Below are positions 16,721 through 25,655 of a DNA stretch of 64,000 nt, piece after piece. Under the pieces are notes generated by a model. The model was not told the DNA's origin and did no database searches. It worked only from the letters and a program-made list of their open reading frames with translations. This DNA is from Rummeliibacillus pycnus (GTDB lineage Bacteria > Bacillota > Bacilli > Bacillales_A > Planococcaceae): NCBI RefSeq assembly GCF_002884495.1, contig NZ_KZ614145.1:1688423-1752422 (forward strand), in the 5' to 3' direction. A program made the position numbers and the translations under genes. Each line of letters starts with the position of its first letter. The stretch's first letter is position 1.

Positions 16721-16795
16721 TGGAGCGGAAGACGGGGTTCGAACCCGCGACCCCCACCTTGGCAAGGTGATGTTCTACCACTGAACTACTTCCGC
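16721..16795 (-). tRNA. tRNA-Gly (GCC)
   Basis: The anticodon loop is TTGCCAA in stem TCACC/GGTGG, the acceptor is GCGGAAG/CTTCCGC, and CCA is encoded. It is the first tRNA of the array; no rRNA gene precedes it. Confidence 0.95.
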
Positions 16796-16867
16796 GTTAA
16801 GGACAATACTTATTATATGGGATATATTTTATAAATGCAACACTTTTTTATATAAAAATAATAATTT

Positions 16868-16987
16868 TTATTTTTCCTCAAGAAACTCTTCTGATAGTTT
16901 AACTAAACTCTTAGCTAATAGCAAGAGGAGACCCATTAAAAGGTATAACGATTTCCTTTTTATCGGTCGCTTCTTGTTTAATAATTC
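16868..16987 (-). other. Small hydrophobic reading frame without a clear start
   Basis: A minus-strand frame of about 39 codons reads ELLNKKRPIKRK, then a hydrophobic stretch MGLLLLLAKSLV, then KLSEEFLEEK and a stop. An ATG just upstream (near 16988) is one base out of frame, so a single-base deletion may have broken a small membrane-protein gene. No Shine-Dalgarno is visible. It could equally be chance. Confidence 0.25.
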
Positions 16988-17042
16988 ATTTAAGTTACTG
17001 TAAAATGTATTATCTCAAAGAAACTTTAGCAACTCTAATAAG

Positions 17043-18260
17043 TTAATTTTCTGGCCAAGGAAAATCATTTTTAAAGTATTCCTGTTTTAAACGTTTTAAA
17101 TCATAACTCCATTTTCCAATTGCATTTGCATACCTTTTTCGATCTTCTTCCCTCCCCATTTTAAGACGAATTCTTTTTTGGAGTTCATAAGCAGCTGCTT
17201 GTAAACTATAGCTTTCTACAAATTCCTGCAATGCTAACCATCGTTGTTCATCACTACGATCTGTTATTTGATATCCAAAATTCCGAAGTTCGCTATAGCT
17301 TGGATGTCTATATTTGTATGATTTTGGAGCTGCCTTTTTGATCTTTTGTTCAAGATTATAATAGTTTTCAATTTCCGCTTCTTTATTAAAAATACGTCTT
17401 AGTATACTTTGAAACATTTCCACTTTTAGTAAATCTATACAATCTTCTTTTTCTTCAAGTACTGAAACAAACTCTTTAAAATAAGTACGATTTCTTTTGA
17501 TAGAATACTGATTATATAGATCATAAATTCTATTACTGTAATCGTTCCTAGTATCTTTATAAAATAACTTAAATCGGCTATCGTTTTGATAAGTTTTTAT
17601 TATTCTATAATAGATTATGTATAACAATATATTTAGTGCATCTTCATCTTTATATGAATATAATTTATTCGACTGTACCAGCTCATTTAATAAGTGTTTT
17701 ACCAGATCAATCATCTTGCTTGAATGATAGGCAGATAATATTTTTCTTACATATTTTGATGAAGCTTTTAAAAACAATCGATGATAAAATTCATAGTTTT
17801 TTTTCAATTCTCTCTTAATGCTCCTGCTATGATAAGAATCAAAAGTCGTGATTGAATCACTAATAATCTGCATAAATTCCTGAATATACTCTTCACTCTT
17901 TTCATCATCAGGGGCAATTTTAAGTAAATGGGATATAATTTTAACTTTCTCTTCATTTGAAATATTGTCACAAAGTAAGAGTGTGATCCCCTTTGTAAAG
18001 TCCATTTTTTTACTTTTTCTATTAATCTGTTTTAATAATTTTTCTCTCTCATTATTTAAGTTATGATTAATTTTGTTCAAGGATTTAATATTACCAAGTA
18101 GATCTTCTATTTCATCTTTTAACAATTGAATTTGCTGATCTCGGTTTGCGATTTCAGTTTTTAAAAGTGTTAGTTGTTTTTTATATATATTATCTATTTC
18201 CATTAATCCTTGTCCCAATTGTAATGTGATGGATTCCAATAAAATTTCCTTTGAAAGCAT
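17043..18260 (-). CDS. Unknown coiled-coil protein, 405 residues
   Basis: The first 85 residues are predicted coiled coil, a long Lys/Glu/Gln/Asn-rich helix. Residues 90-300 are helical and rich in Tyr, Lys and Arg. The C-terminus (from about residue 325, LRNFGYQITDRS, EQRWLALQEFVE, then YANAIGKWSYDLKRLKQ) looks like a compact conserved domain that I have seen at the ends of other uncharacterised Firmicutes proteins but cannot name. No catalytic motif, signal or membrane helix is visible. AGGTG precedes the ATG. Its place beside a tRNA array and decayed genes is compatible with mobile or defence-type cargo, but nothing proves that. Confidence 0.7.
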   Translation of the reverse strand: MLSKEILLESITLQLGQGLMEIDNIYKKQLTLLKTEIANRDQQIQLLKDEIEDLLGNIKSLNKINHNLNNEREKLLKQINRKSKKMDFTKGITLLLCDNISNEEKVKIISHLLKIAPDDEKSEEYIQEFMQIISDSITTFDSYHSRSIKRELKKNYEFYHRLFLKASSKYVRKILSAYHSSKMIDLVKHLLNELVQSNKLYSYKDEDALNILLYIIYYRIIKTYQNDSRFKLFYKDTRNDYSNRIYDLYNQYSIKRNRTYFKEFVSVLEEKEDCIDLLKVEMFQSILRRIFNKEAEIENYYNLEQKIKKAAPKSYKYRHPSYSELRNFGYQITDRSDEQRWLALQEFVESYSLQAAAYELQKRIRLKMGREEDRKRYANAIGKWSYDLKRLKQEYFKNDFPWPEN

Positions 18261-18558
18261 TACTATTCACCTCTTTCTATATGAGCAGTAATATACGATT
18301 ACATAATTTTCCTTTACCTTATTCGACAAATACAATTTATTTCCTTTTATTTTCTAGTATCTTTTTTTATTTTTCGCATCCATCTTGACTTTTAAACACG
18401 GATATTTCAACATATCAACTTTTAAATATTCAGATTTGGATGTTCTTCTACAGACGATACTTTCATCGAAATTGGCTTCAATCTCCTCAGACCAACAAAC
18501 ACGATGTTGGTTAAGAAGCTGTTCCCTCAGGACACGTTTTCCCAAAGAAGTACCGCGT

Positions 18559-18635
18559 TCCACTTCACAACGAACAAAATTTAGATATCATTAAATATTC
18601 GTATATATCCGATAAATTTTGCATTGTGAAGTGGA
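18559..18635. repeat. 77-base imperfect palindrome in intergenic DNA
   Basis: The outer arms TCCACTTCACA and TGTGAAGTGGA are perfect complements and enclose a second pair, CAAAATTTA and TAAATTTTG, with a further ATAT/ATAT pairing at the centre. No T-run follows either arm, so it is not a normal terminator. It lies in a 445-base stretch without a credible gene. A diverged relative may occur at 54553-54622. It could be a miniature interspersed repeat or a structured RNA. Confidence 0.65.
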
Positions 18636-18651
18636 TTCGATTCCTTTAAAA

Positions 18652-18698
18652 CAAAAAACATCTCCATCGATGTTCAACAGAACTACGATGAAGATGTC
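18652..18698 (-). terminator. Terminator of the C39-like protein gene
   Basis: On the minus strand ACATCTTCATCG pairs with CGATGGAGATGT and is followed by TTTTTGTTTT, just after the stop codon at 18707. Confidence 0.8.
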
Positions 18699-18706
18699 TC
18701 TATTTT

Positions 18707-19642
18707 TTATCGAACGACTACAGCATATTTTAAAGCATTATATGCGCGTTCAAATTCATATTCATTTACCCAGTAGATTCCTTTATTGTTAGGGTCAATA
18801 ACTTTATAACGTTTGGTTTTACTACTATATCCTGCTAGTGTCATAACATGCAAATTATCTACCATCTTTACGTGCTTACCAGCAGTCCCCATATTCCACG
18901 TTGTCCATTTTGGTTTGGAAAAATCCAACGTTACGTAAACAACTATCGGATGACCTGCTGCCAACTCAGTTCGTAAATCTTTAGCAGAAGCCCCTGTGAG
19001 ATCATAAACAGTATGACTATATTTCTTGCCATACTCTGCTAGCGGCTTTGGAAAAATAGATTGAAACACACCATCTATAGCATGATATGGAGATCCTGCA
19101 AAACCTTTATAAGGATTTCGTTGTGTTTTAGGCATATTGTCTAAGAATTTTTTATAAGTTGTTTTCTTCGCATATCCTTTAAACTGCAACGCTTGCTGTA
19201 AACTTGCTCCCTCACAACCAAAGGGAGCAAATAACGGCTTCATCTGATTGATATAAGGGACATCTAATGAAATTGCGTTCTTATCTCCACTAGATTTATA
19301 AATAAATATTTTTTTCAAAAGTGTACCTGAAATCCAACCATACTTTGAACCTATTTTAATTTTATACCAATACGTTTTTTTCGTATCTATTTTTCGAACA
19401 GAGGGTTTTATGGTTGTCCCTTTCTTTAATGTTGTTAAAACTTTATAATTTGTTCCAACGCCAGACCGGACATTTCCTGCTGTTTTTAAAACATATTCAT
19501 ATGACACTTTCTCTTCAGATGAAGCAGCTTGCGACATAATTGGATGTGATACAAAACCTGTAATGTTAGCTGTTACAATAGTTGAAGTTAATGCTGTAAT
19601 ACTTAGTAATTTTTTGTATTTTTTTGTTGTAGTTAAAAACAC
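18707..19642 (-). CDS. Secreted SH3b plus C39-like cysteine peptidase protein
   Basis: This 311-residue exported protein has a basic N-terminus, a hydrophobic core and a likely signal-peptidase site after about residue 39 (MSQAA). Residues 47-110 form a bacterial SH3 domain (AGNVRSGVGTNYKVLTTLKKG), usual for cell-wall binding. The C-terminal domain is of the C39-like family, with catalytic-type Cys in FGCEGASLQQAL near residue 143, His in NLHVMTLAGY and Asp in VIDPNN. It probably acts in the wall on peptides or peptidoglycan; the substrate is unknown. It is a single gene with its own terminator. Confidence 0.88.
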   Translation of the reverse strand: MFLTTTKKYKKLLSITALTSTIVTANITGFVSHPIMSQAASSEEKVSYEYVLKTAGNVRSGVGTNYKVLTTLKKGTTIKPSVRKIDTKKTYWYKIKIGSKYGWISGTLLKKIFIYKSSGDKNAISLDVPYINQMKPLFAPFGCEGASLQQALQFKGYAKKTTYKKFLDNMPKTQRNPYKGFAGSPYHAIDGVFQSIFPKPLAEYGKKYSHTVYDLTGASAKDLRTELAAGHPIVVYVTLDFSKPKWTTWNMGTAGKHVKMVDNLHVMTLAGYSSKTKRYKVIDPNNKGIYWVNEYEFERAYNALKYAVVVR

Positions 19643-19743
19643 TGTAAGCCTACTTTCTATAAACTATTTATGTAAGATACAGGGATTATATCCCTATTAT
19701 CCTAAATCATATCATAGAAATAGCCCTATCTAAATCTGTACTT

Positions 19744-20556
19744 TTACCCTTTTTCTACATCATACTTAGTGATCCAGTCACTAAAACTTCCTGTGTATAA
19801 CTGCACATTTTCATAATCCATTTCTTTTAGAACTGCAAACAACGGGGAGGCAGTAACACCACTTCCACAATAAACTGTAATCGGTTCATTTTTACTTACT
19901 ATATCTAGTAAAGTTTCGTTTGGTGCCAAATATCCTTTTTCTTTTAATTGTTCCCAATCGTAATTTAATGCACCTGGAATATGCCCTGCTACACGATCGA
20001 TTGTCTCCTGTTCGCCTCTATAGCGAACGTTCGCTCTAGCATCAAGTAATGTACGTTTTACCTTACCGTCAACGATGGCTTTTACGCCTTCACGATTCGT
20101 ATATAGATGATCTTGCCAATTTATAGCTAAATGTGTAGTTTCAGTAACTGTTTTTTCATTAGTAGTTTTGAAACCTGCATATTTTAAAGCCTGATAACCC
20201 TCTTGAACAACTTTAACGTTTTTGAAACCACCATATTGCAACATCCACCATGCTCTTGTTGCGAAAGGTGCTCCACCTTGATCATAAACTAAAATAAATT
20301 GATCTTGTTGTAAACCGCTTTGTTCGAATAAGGATTTTAGTTGTTCCTTATCTGGCATTGGGTGTCTACCTGCATTCTTTTGCATATCAGATAAATCCTT
20401 TACTAAATCCCAATACACTGCGTTTTCAATATGATTTTCATTATATAAAGAAATTCCTTCAGTAGGATTTTGTAAGTTAAAACGAGCGTCAATCCATTTA
20501 TAATCATGTTGCTTCAATAAATCTAAGTCTTTAACTGAAACAAACACATTCCCCAT
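19744..20556 (-). CDS. Rhodanese-type sulfurtransferase (SseA-like)
   Basis: This 270-residue protein has two rhodanese domains. The active-site cysteine lies in CGSGVTASPLF near residue 230 of the C-terminal domain; the N-terminal domain lacks the cysteine, as usual for thiosulfate and mercaptopyruvate sulfurtransferases. Supporting blocks are DARFNLQNP near residue 21, YDQGGAPFATRAWW and VAGHIPGALNYDW. The loop pattern cannot separate thiosulfate from 3-mercaptopyruvate as donor. Its start codon overlaps the dynA stop by one base (TAATG), so it is translated as the second gene of that unit. Confidence 0.9.
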   Translation of the reverse strand: MGNVFVSVKDLDLLKQHDYKWIDARFNLQNPTEGISLYNENHIENAVYWDLVKDLSDMQKNAGRHPMPDKEQLKSLFEQSGLQQDQFILVYDQGGAPFATRAWWMLQYGGFKNVKVVQEGYQALKYAGFKTTNEKTVTETTHLAINWQDHLYTNREGVKAIVDGKVKRTLLDARANVRYRGEQETIDRVAGHIPGALNYDWEQLKEKGYLAPNETLLDIVSKNEPITVYCGSGVTASPLFAVLKEMDYENVQLYTGSFSDWITKYDVEKG

Positions 20557-23500
20557 TAATTTTTCACTCCATCCATTAATGATTCATAAATCACTTTCCA
20601 TTCTTCTAACTTACTACTTTCTTGGAGCAATGATTTTTCTATTTCTATTTGTTGAGTTGCCTGTCTACTAATATACAATCGTAGATCTTCAGCTTCTTTA
20701 GTTATTACATCTTCTGACCATTTTTTCATACGTTCAGATTGTTTTTCAAGATAGGCTTTTGCATCTGGTTTTGTTAATTCTTCGAGAGCCTCACGAAGTT
20801 TTATATTATCTCCTTTTTCAAAGAAGGCCTTACTATTTTTGAAGTGAGATTTTACTGATTCATAAGGTTTAGTGCTTGTAAAAGGACCTGTGTATTCTAA
20901 TATTCCAGGTTCTTCAACTTCAAACGGCATGAATGAAAAGCTTTCATTGATATCTTTGAGTTGTCTTGTATCATATGCATAACGCTCTTGTATTTTTTTC
21001 AAAATAAATTTAACTAAGCGGAAGTTTGTAACACGCATTTCTTGTTCGAAATCAAAACTTAAGCTTGATAAAACTTCTTTTAAGGCAATATCTAATGCTA
21101 CTGCGGAAGATTTCGTTGCAAAAGTTGTAGGATTATAACCTTCTTTAAAGAAATCTGGATAGCGATAATACACTCGCTGTAAAACGTAATACAGAAGTTC
21201 GTCTAGTTCTTGTACGGTGTCTTTTTCAATTGTTTGTGCTGCAGAATTCATAAAACGAGTGTGAATAAATTGTTCTAATTTTGCGAGTTCAGCTAATCGT
21301 TCATCTTTTCGTTTTAAATTGTCTTCAGTTTGTTGAATTAGCATTCTTAAGCGTTCTTGGGCTTTTTCTGTTTCTTCAACTAATGCTTGTACAGCAAGAG
21401 CTGTTAATTCTTCTGATAAGAAGTGATGGAAGTTTTCTTCGAATAAAGCCATACCAGATTCAAGTGTTTTATTTTCAACCTTTTCTTGTAAAGCAAGTAG
21501 ACTAGAAACACCGAAAAGTCGTGGTTTACGAATTCCAAAACGTTGTAATTCTTGTTTAACATATGTTTTGACATCATCAGCTTCTTCATCATTTGATGCA
21601 AGATCAATAGCGTTTACAACAAAGAACATTTTATCTAATTCAAAGGCATCTTTTACACGACCCAGTTGTATTAAAAATTCACGATCTGCTTTTGCAAATG
21701 CATGGTTGTAATATGTGATAAATAGAATAGCATCCGCATTTCGAATGTATTCAAAAGCTACTCCTGTATGTCTAGCATTAATTGAGTCAGCCCCCGGTGT
21801 GTCAACTAACGTTACACCTAATCGTGTTAACTCACAATCGAAATAGAAATCGATTGAATCAACAAAACAACTTCTACTTTCTTGTGCTACAAATTTCTCA
21901 AACTCTTCTCTGTTCGTCCGAACTGTACTACCAAGCTTTTCTTTAAATTCAGGATATCCTTCCTTGAAAGCTCGGATAAATGATTTATGAACATGTAATC
22001 GTTCATCTTCTAATTCTTTTGTTAACGCTTCTTCAATTCTACTGTATGCATCCTCTAATGAAACTACACGCACACCAATTGCACCAAAACTTGCAATAAT
22101 ATCTTCTTGTAACTGTTCAGTTGTTTTTAAATGTACATCTGCTGTTTCATGTGGATGATCTGGTGAAACTGGACGTATTTTATTGATGGCAGCAGTAGTT
22201 GGATTTGGTGAAACAGGTAATACTTTTTGGCCCATTAATGCATTTGAAAAAGAAGATTTTCCCGCACTAAATGCACCAAACAATGCAATCGTAAAATCTT
22301 TTTGTTCTAAACGTTGTACTTTATTTTTTAAATAATTTGCAACTTCTGTGAAACCATGAATTGGTGCTACAGCGTCTGCAGTCTTTAATGCATTTTGAAG
22401 AGCTACTGCTGTTTGAATGGACAATCCCTCATGTACTTGCTCATCAATCACTTCATCAAATTCTAATTGTTCTTCTTTTACTAACATTGAAGGATCAAAA
22501 TGACGAATTTTTTCAAATGCTTCTTTATGTTCTTTAGTCCATTGCGATACAGATTGATCTGCTTCTTTATTTACTGTTTCAGTTGAAACTGATTTTTGCA
22601 CTTCAAAATACTTTTCTTGCTGTTCGATCATTTCCACAGCTTCAATGATTTCAACTTTTTTTTGTAATTCTGCACCCTTTTTCTTTAATGGTGCAACTGT
22701 TGTAAATGATAATTCTTCAATATATGATGCTTTTTCAAATTTCCAATCATCTGTATTTTGCTTAAACCAACTTTTTGTAGCATTTGCGACTCTATTTGCA
22801 AAGTTTAATAGAGCATCTCCCTCAATGCCTGAATCCAGTTTAACTTGTTCTTCAATTACACTCATTGGTGGCTTTAAAGTAAAGTCATCAATTTCATGTG
22901 ACATTTCGTCTGTTAAAGCATTCACTTCCTTTAAGGATTGCTTCATTAACGCTTTTAAATGTCCTGTAATTTGAGAAGATGTAATTTCAGTATATTTTTC
23001 ATACAAAGCCTCTTTACGTGCTTCCTTTTCTGCCTGTGTTTTCTTCGCTGCAAAGAACATTCCCATTTTAAAATTAGGTTGAATACTTTCTAAATAAAGC
23101 TTTAATTTCTCACGCAATTCAAAAGGCATAATCGCAGCATTTTCTAACAATTCATCTCGATTGTTATCAAAACTTCTTTGCCAATTGGATGCAGAATACA
23201 ATTCTAATTGATGAATGATTGTTTGATAGTCAGAAGTAATTTCATTCCGGTTTTCCCACTCTTCTTGAGATAAGATGTCTTGATTATTTGCTAATAATTC
23301 TTGTTTGTTTGAAGTTAAATAATGTTCATGCTCTTTGTGAAGCTGTTGTAAAGTCTTTTCTGCAACAGCAAGTAAATTTTCTTGCCAGCCATTAATACTA
23401 TTCATAACAATTTCTTTTACTGTTTTGAAATCATTATTTGGATTTTTCGCATCACGTAATGACGTAAAGAAAATCCCTTTAGGCTGTACACCCCAGTTTG

Positions 23501-24176
23501 CAAAAGATGTGTGAACTGAGTTTGAAAAATCTTCAAATGACAGTTCATTATCTTTATGCTTATCAATTTGATTGACAATTAGATAAAGATTTGGATTATA
23601 CTTCATCAAGTTTTTTGTGAATTGGAAATTTAGTTCAGATTGAACATGGTTGTAATCCATTACATAAAAAACAATATCAGCTAAATGTAGAGCAGATTCA
23701 GTAGACATTCTATGTGCATCATCAGTGGAATCAACCCCAGGTGTGTCCATAACAGTAATTCCTTCTGGTAACACAGAATCTTGATGCCCAATTTCAATTT
23801 GTGAAACAAGTGCACCATTTTTGGCAAATTCCTTCACAGTACGAATATCATAATCCTCATCAAACATAACCGGATCTTGATCTGTTAAATAAGCAATCGC
23901 ATAGTTCCGATCTGACTTGTGTACTTTTACAACATTAGCACTCGTTGGTATCGGACTTGAAGGTAACAGTTCTTCACCTGTTAAAGCATTAATCATACTC
24001 GATTTCCCAGCAGAAAAATGACCCGCGAATGCTATCATATATTCTTTATTTAAAAGCTTTTCAGCAAATAATTTTGTTTTTTGTAAACGTTCTTGGTCTT
24101 CATTTTGTTGATAAATTAAATATTGTACTGCTGTTTGCTTTAAGAGTTTTTGTAATTTCTGTTCGAATTCTGTCAT
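20556..24176 (-). CDS. dynA: Tandem dynamin-like GTPase (DynA/YpbR)
   Basis: This 1206-residue protein contains two dynamin-type GTPase modules, as in B. subtilis DynA, a membrane-tethering and fusing protein that protects against phage and pore damage. Module one has P-loop GHFSAGKSSMINAL near residue 51 and switch DTPGVDSTDD. Module two has GAFSAGKSSFSNAL near residue 632 and DTPGADSINARH. Long helical stalk regions follow each. Both P-loops and both G3 motifs look intact. It leads a two-gene unit with the rhodanese gene. Confidence 0.94.
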   Translation of the reverse strand: MTEFEQKLQKLLKQTAVQYLIYQQNEDQERLQKTKLFAEKLLNKEYMIAFAGHFSAGKSSMINALTGEELLPSSPIPTSANVVKVHKSDRNYAIAYLTDQDPVMFDEDYDIRTVKEFAKNGALVSQIEIGHQDSVLPEGITVMDTPGVDSTDDAHRMSTESALHLADIVFYVMDYNHVQSELNFQFTKNLMKYNPNLYLIVNQIDKHKDNELSFEDFSNSVHTSFANWGVQPKGIFFTSLRDAKNPNNDFKTVKEIVMNSINGWQENLLAVAEKTLQQLHKEHEHYLTSNKQELLANNQDILSQEEWENRNEITSDYQTIIHQLELYSASNWQRSFDNNRDELLENAAIMPFELREKLKLYLESIQPNFKMGMFFAAKKTQAEKEARKEALYEKYTEITSSQITGHLKALMKQSLKEVNALTDEMSHEIDDFTLKPPMSVIEEQVKLDSGIEGDALLNFANRVANATKSWFKQNTDDWKFEKASYIEELSFTTVAPLKKKGAELQKKVEIIEAVEMIEQQEKYFEVQKSVSTETVNKEADQSVSQWTKEHKEAFEKIRHFDPSMLVKEEQLEFDEVIDEQVHEGLSIQTAVALQNALKTADAVAPIHGFTEVANYLKNKVQRLEQKDFTIALFGAFSAGKSSFSNALMGQKVLPVSPNPTTAAINKIRPVSPDHPHETADVHLKTTEQLQEDIIASFGAIGVRVVSLEDAYSRIEEALTKELEDERLHVHKSFIRAFKEGYPEFKEKLGSTVRTNREEFEKFVAQESRSCFVDSIDFYFDCELTRLGVTLVDTPGADSINARHTGVAFEYIRNADAILFITYYNHAFAKADREFLIQLGRVKDAFELDKMFFVVNAIDLASNDEEADDVKTYVKQELQRFGIRKPRLFGVSSLLALQEKVENKTLESGMALFEENFHHFLSEELTALAVQALVEETEKAQERLRMLIQQTEDNLKRKDERLAELAKLEQFIHTRFMNSAAQTIEKDTVQELDELLYYVLQRVYYRYPDFFKEGYNPTTFATKSSAVALDIALKEVLSSLSFDFEQEMRVTNFRLVKFILKKIQERYAYDTRQLKDINESFSFMPFEVEEPGILEYTGPFTSTKPYESVKSHFKNSKAFFEKGDNIKLREALEELTKPDAKAYLEKQSERMKKWSEDVITKEAEDLRLYISRQATQQIEIEKSLLQESSKLEEWKVIYESLMDGVKN

Positions 24177-24229
24177 GACAAACTTTTACTCCTTTTAATA
24201 AATAATAAGTTTATTCTACCATGTTAGAG

Positions 24230-24263
24230 CAAAAAAAATCCTCCTATTTAATAGAAGGATTTA
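24230..24263 (-). terminator. Terminator upstream of dynA
   Basis: On the minus strand AAATCCTTCTAT pairs with ATAGGAGGATTT and is followed by TTTTTT. It ends the transcript of the 29-residue gene before dynA. Confidence 0.8.
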
Positions 24264-24268
24264 AGAAA

Positions 24269-24358
24269 TTATTTTAAATGTGTTGTTGTATGATTAAAAA
24301 CGTATTTCCCAATTGCTCCATAAACAATCAATGTGGCACCTATCAATGCATAAACCAT
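24269..24358 (-). CDS. 29-residue single-helix membrane peptide
   Basis: A short frame encodes MVYALIGATLIVYGAIGKYV followed by FNHTTTHLK. The first 20 residues form one transmembrane helix. GGAGCG lies six bases before the ATG and a terminator follows the stop codon at once, which together support a real small gene. I do not recognise it; comparable tiny membrane proteins are common in Bacillales. Confidence 0.6.
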   Translation of the reverse strand: MVYALIGATLIVYGAIGKYVFNHTTTHLK

Positions 24359-24532
24359 TTTAATCGCTCCTTTTTAGAATTATTCTTATATAAGTTCTAT
24401 TACTGAACATGAAAATCATTCTCATTTGTTATCTCAATAATAATAAAAAAACTAATTTTCGTCAAGGTTTGCTATTAATTTCTTTGTTAGCGTGATACTA
24501 TAATAAAAAGGTCACATTCAAAGGAGATAACA

Positions 24533-24988
24533 ATGAGCACTTCGACGCAAGTTCAAGCAATTCTTAATGGTACAATTCTTTCACTCAAAGCTGTTTTACC
24601 CAAAGAGGTTCATGTTGCATCTCCATCCATTACTTCAGACCCTTACGAGCAATCTGAAATTAGTGTGTTAATAGGCATGGTCGGAGATATGAAAGGACGT
24701 ATTATCATAGATTCTACTCCAAAAACTTTTAGTGCAATTGGTGAAGCTATGTATGGAATGCAACTTGATGGTGCAATGTTAGAATCTTTTACTGGTGAGT
24801 TTGGGAATATGATTGCAGGAAATCTGTGCACTTATGTTGCTGAACAAAATTTAGAGCTTGATATTACTCCACCTACTGTCATGGTTGGGCATACTAAACT
24901 TTTTGGTTTTAGACATGCATTCAAATTACCCGTAAATGCAGATGGAATTGGAGACCTAACTATTTTGTTGACAATTGATCCTACTTAA
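24533..24988 (+). CDS. cheX: CheX-type CheY-P phosphatase
   Basis: This 151-residue cytoplasmic protein belongs to the CheC/CheX family that dephosphorylates CheY-P and resets flagellar signalling. The catalytic pattern S-x3-E-x2-N is present as SFTGEFGNMIAGN near residue 86, with a proline about 21 residues later (DITPP). A single copy of the motif and the short length favour CheX over CheC. AAAGGAG lies seven bases before the ATG. It stands alone with its own terminator; the orphan chemoreceptor at 6.2 kb is the only other chemotaxis gene here. Confidence 0.85.
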   Translation: MSTSTQVQAILNGTILSLKAVLPKEVHVASPSITSDPYEQSEISVLIGMVGDMKGRIIIDSTPKTFSAIGEAMYGMQLDGAMLESFTGEFGNMIAGNLCTYVAEQNLELDITPPTVMVGHTKLFGFRHAFKLPVNADGIGDLTILLTIDPT

Positions 24989-25000
24989 ATAGCATATGTA

Positions 25001-25037
25001 TAAAAAAAATGCCCATGACAAAAATGGACATTTTTTT
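25001..25037 (+). terminator. Intrinsic terminator after cheX
   Basis: The arms AAAAATGCCCAT and ATGGACATTTTT end in a run of T residues. Confidence 0.8.
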
Positions 25038-25153
25038 TATTTGAATATGAAATGTATCGAACATACACTCCACAAAATTCTTTAAAGAACATGTGACTTT
25101 CACCTCTCACCTTATTTATTTCTCACCTCCTACATCTGTTAGTTGTTTCTTTC

Positions 25154-25409
25154 TCAAATGATAGATATAAATATTAGGATAAGGAAGCAAATAAATAAAA
25201 TAACGCCCGTTAAAACTCCTAGTAACAAGCCTGAATCAGAAGTAATCGTAACAAAATAAGCAACAAATACTGAAATGCTTAAAAATATTAAAATAGAAAT
25301 AATAAATGATTTTAAGGGATTATATTCATTAATAAGTAAGCAGATACTACACCTGAAATTATAAATCAAACCAAATTGGATTTTCATGGATTGCTTTAAA
25401 TTCATTCAT
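25154..25409 (-). pseudogene. Frameshifted small membrane protein gene
   Basis: Three minus-strand frames in succession give protein-like sequence: MNEFKAIHENPIWFDL from the ATG at 25409, then IISGVVSAYLLMNIIP in a second frame, then LKSFIISILIFLSISVF and further hydrophobic segments in a third. Together they look like one membrane protein interrupted by two frameshifts. A single 83-codon frame from 25405 exists, but its first half is less protein-like. Confidence 0.45.
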
Positions 25410-25559
25410 AAATAGTTCATATCTAAGATCCATAAAACACCAAATGTTTGAACAATATAAACACCTCTTATATTTTGTAAATCTCTAAGAACTAATCACT
25501 TTGTCTGTTATCCTCTTCCTGATTTTATTTTAAACAGTGTATTATTATTTAAAAGCCAC

Positions 25560-25604
25560 AAAAAAACAGTGATTTATCTGTTTTATACAGAAAATCACTG
25601 TTTT
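25560..25604 (-). terminator. Terminator of the cobA-sirB-cysJI operon
   Basis: On the minus strand AAAACAGTGATTT pairs with AAATCACTGTTTT and runs into T residues, about 50 bases after the cysI stop. Confidence 0.85.
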
Positions 25605-25655
25605 CTACTATAGTGAATATAATCTTACTTCCTAGAAATTCAATCCCAACTCTTT

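Noticed and set aside
18354-18563. 69-codon minus-strand frame as a protein gene
   Set aside because: It begins with GTG inside a palindrome arm, has no ribosome site, and an equally long frame exists on the other strand. It is more likely part of a repeat-like region.
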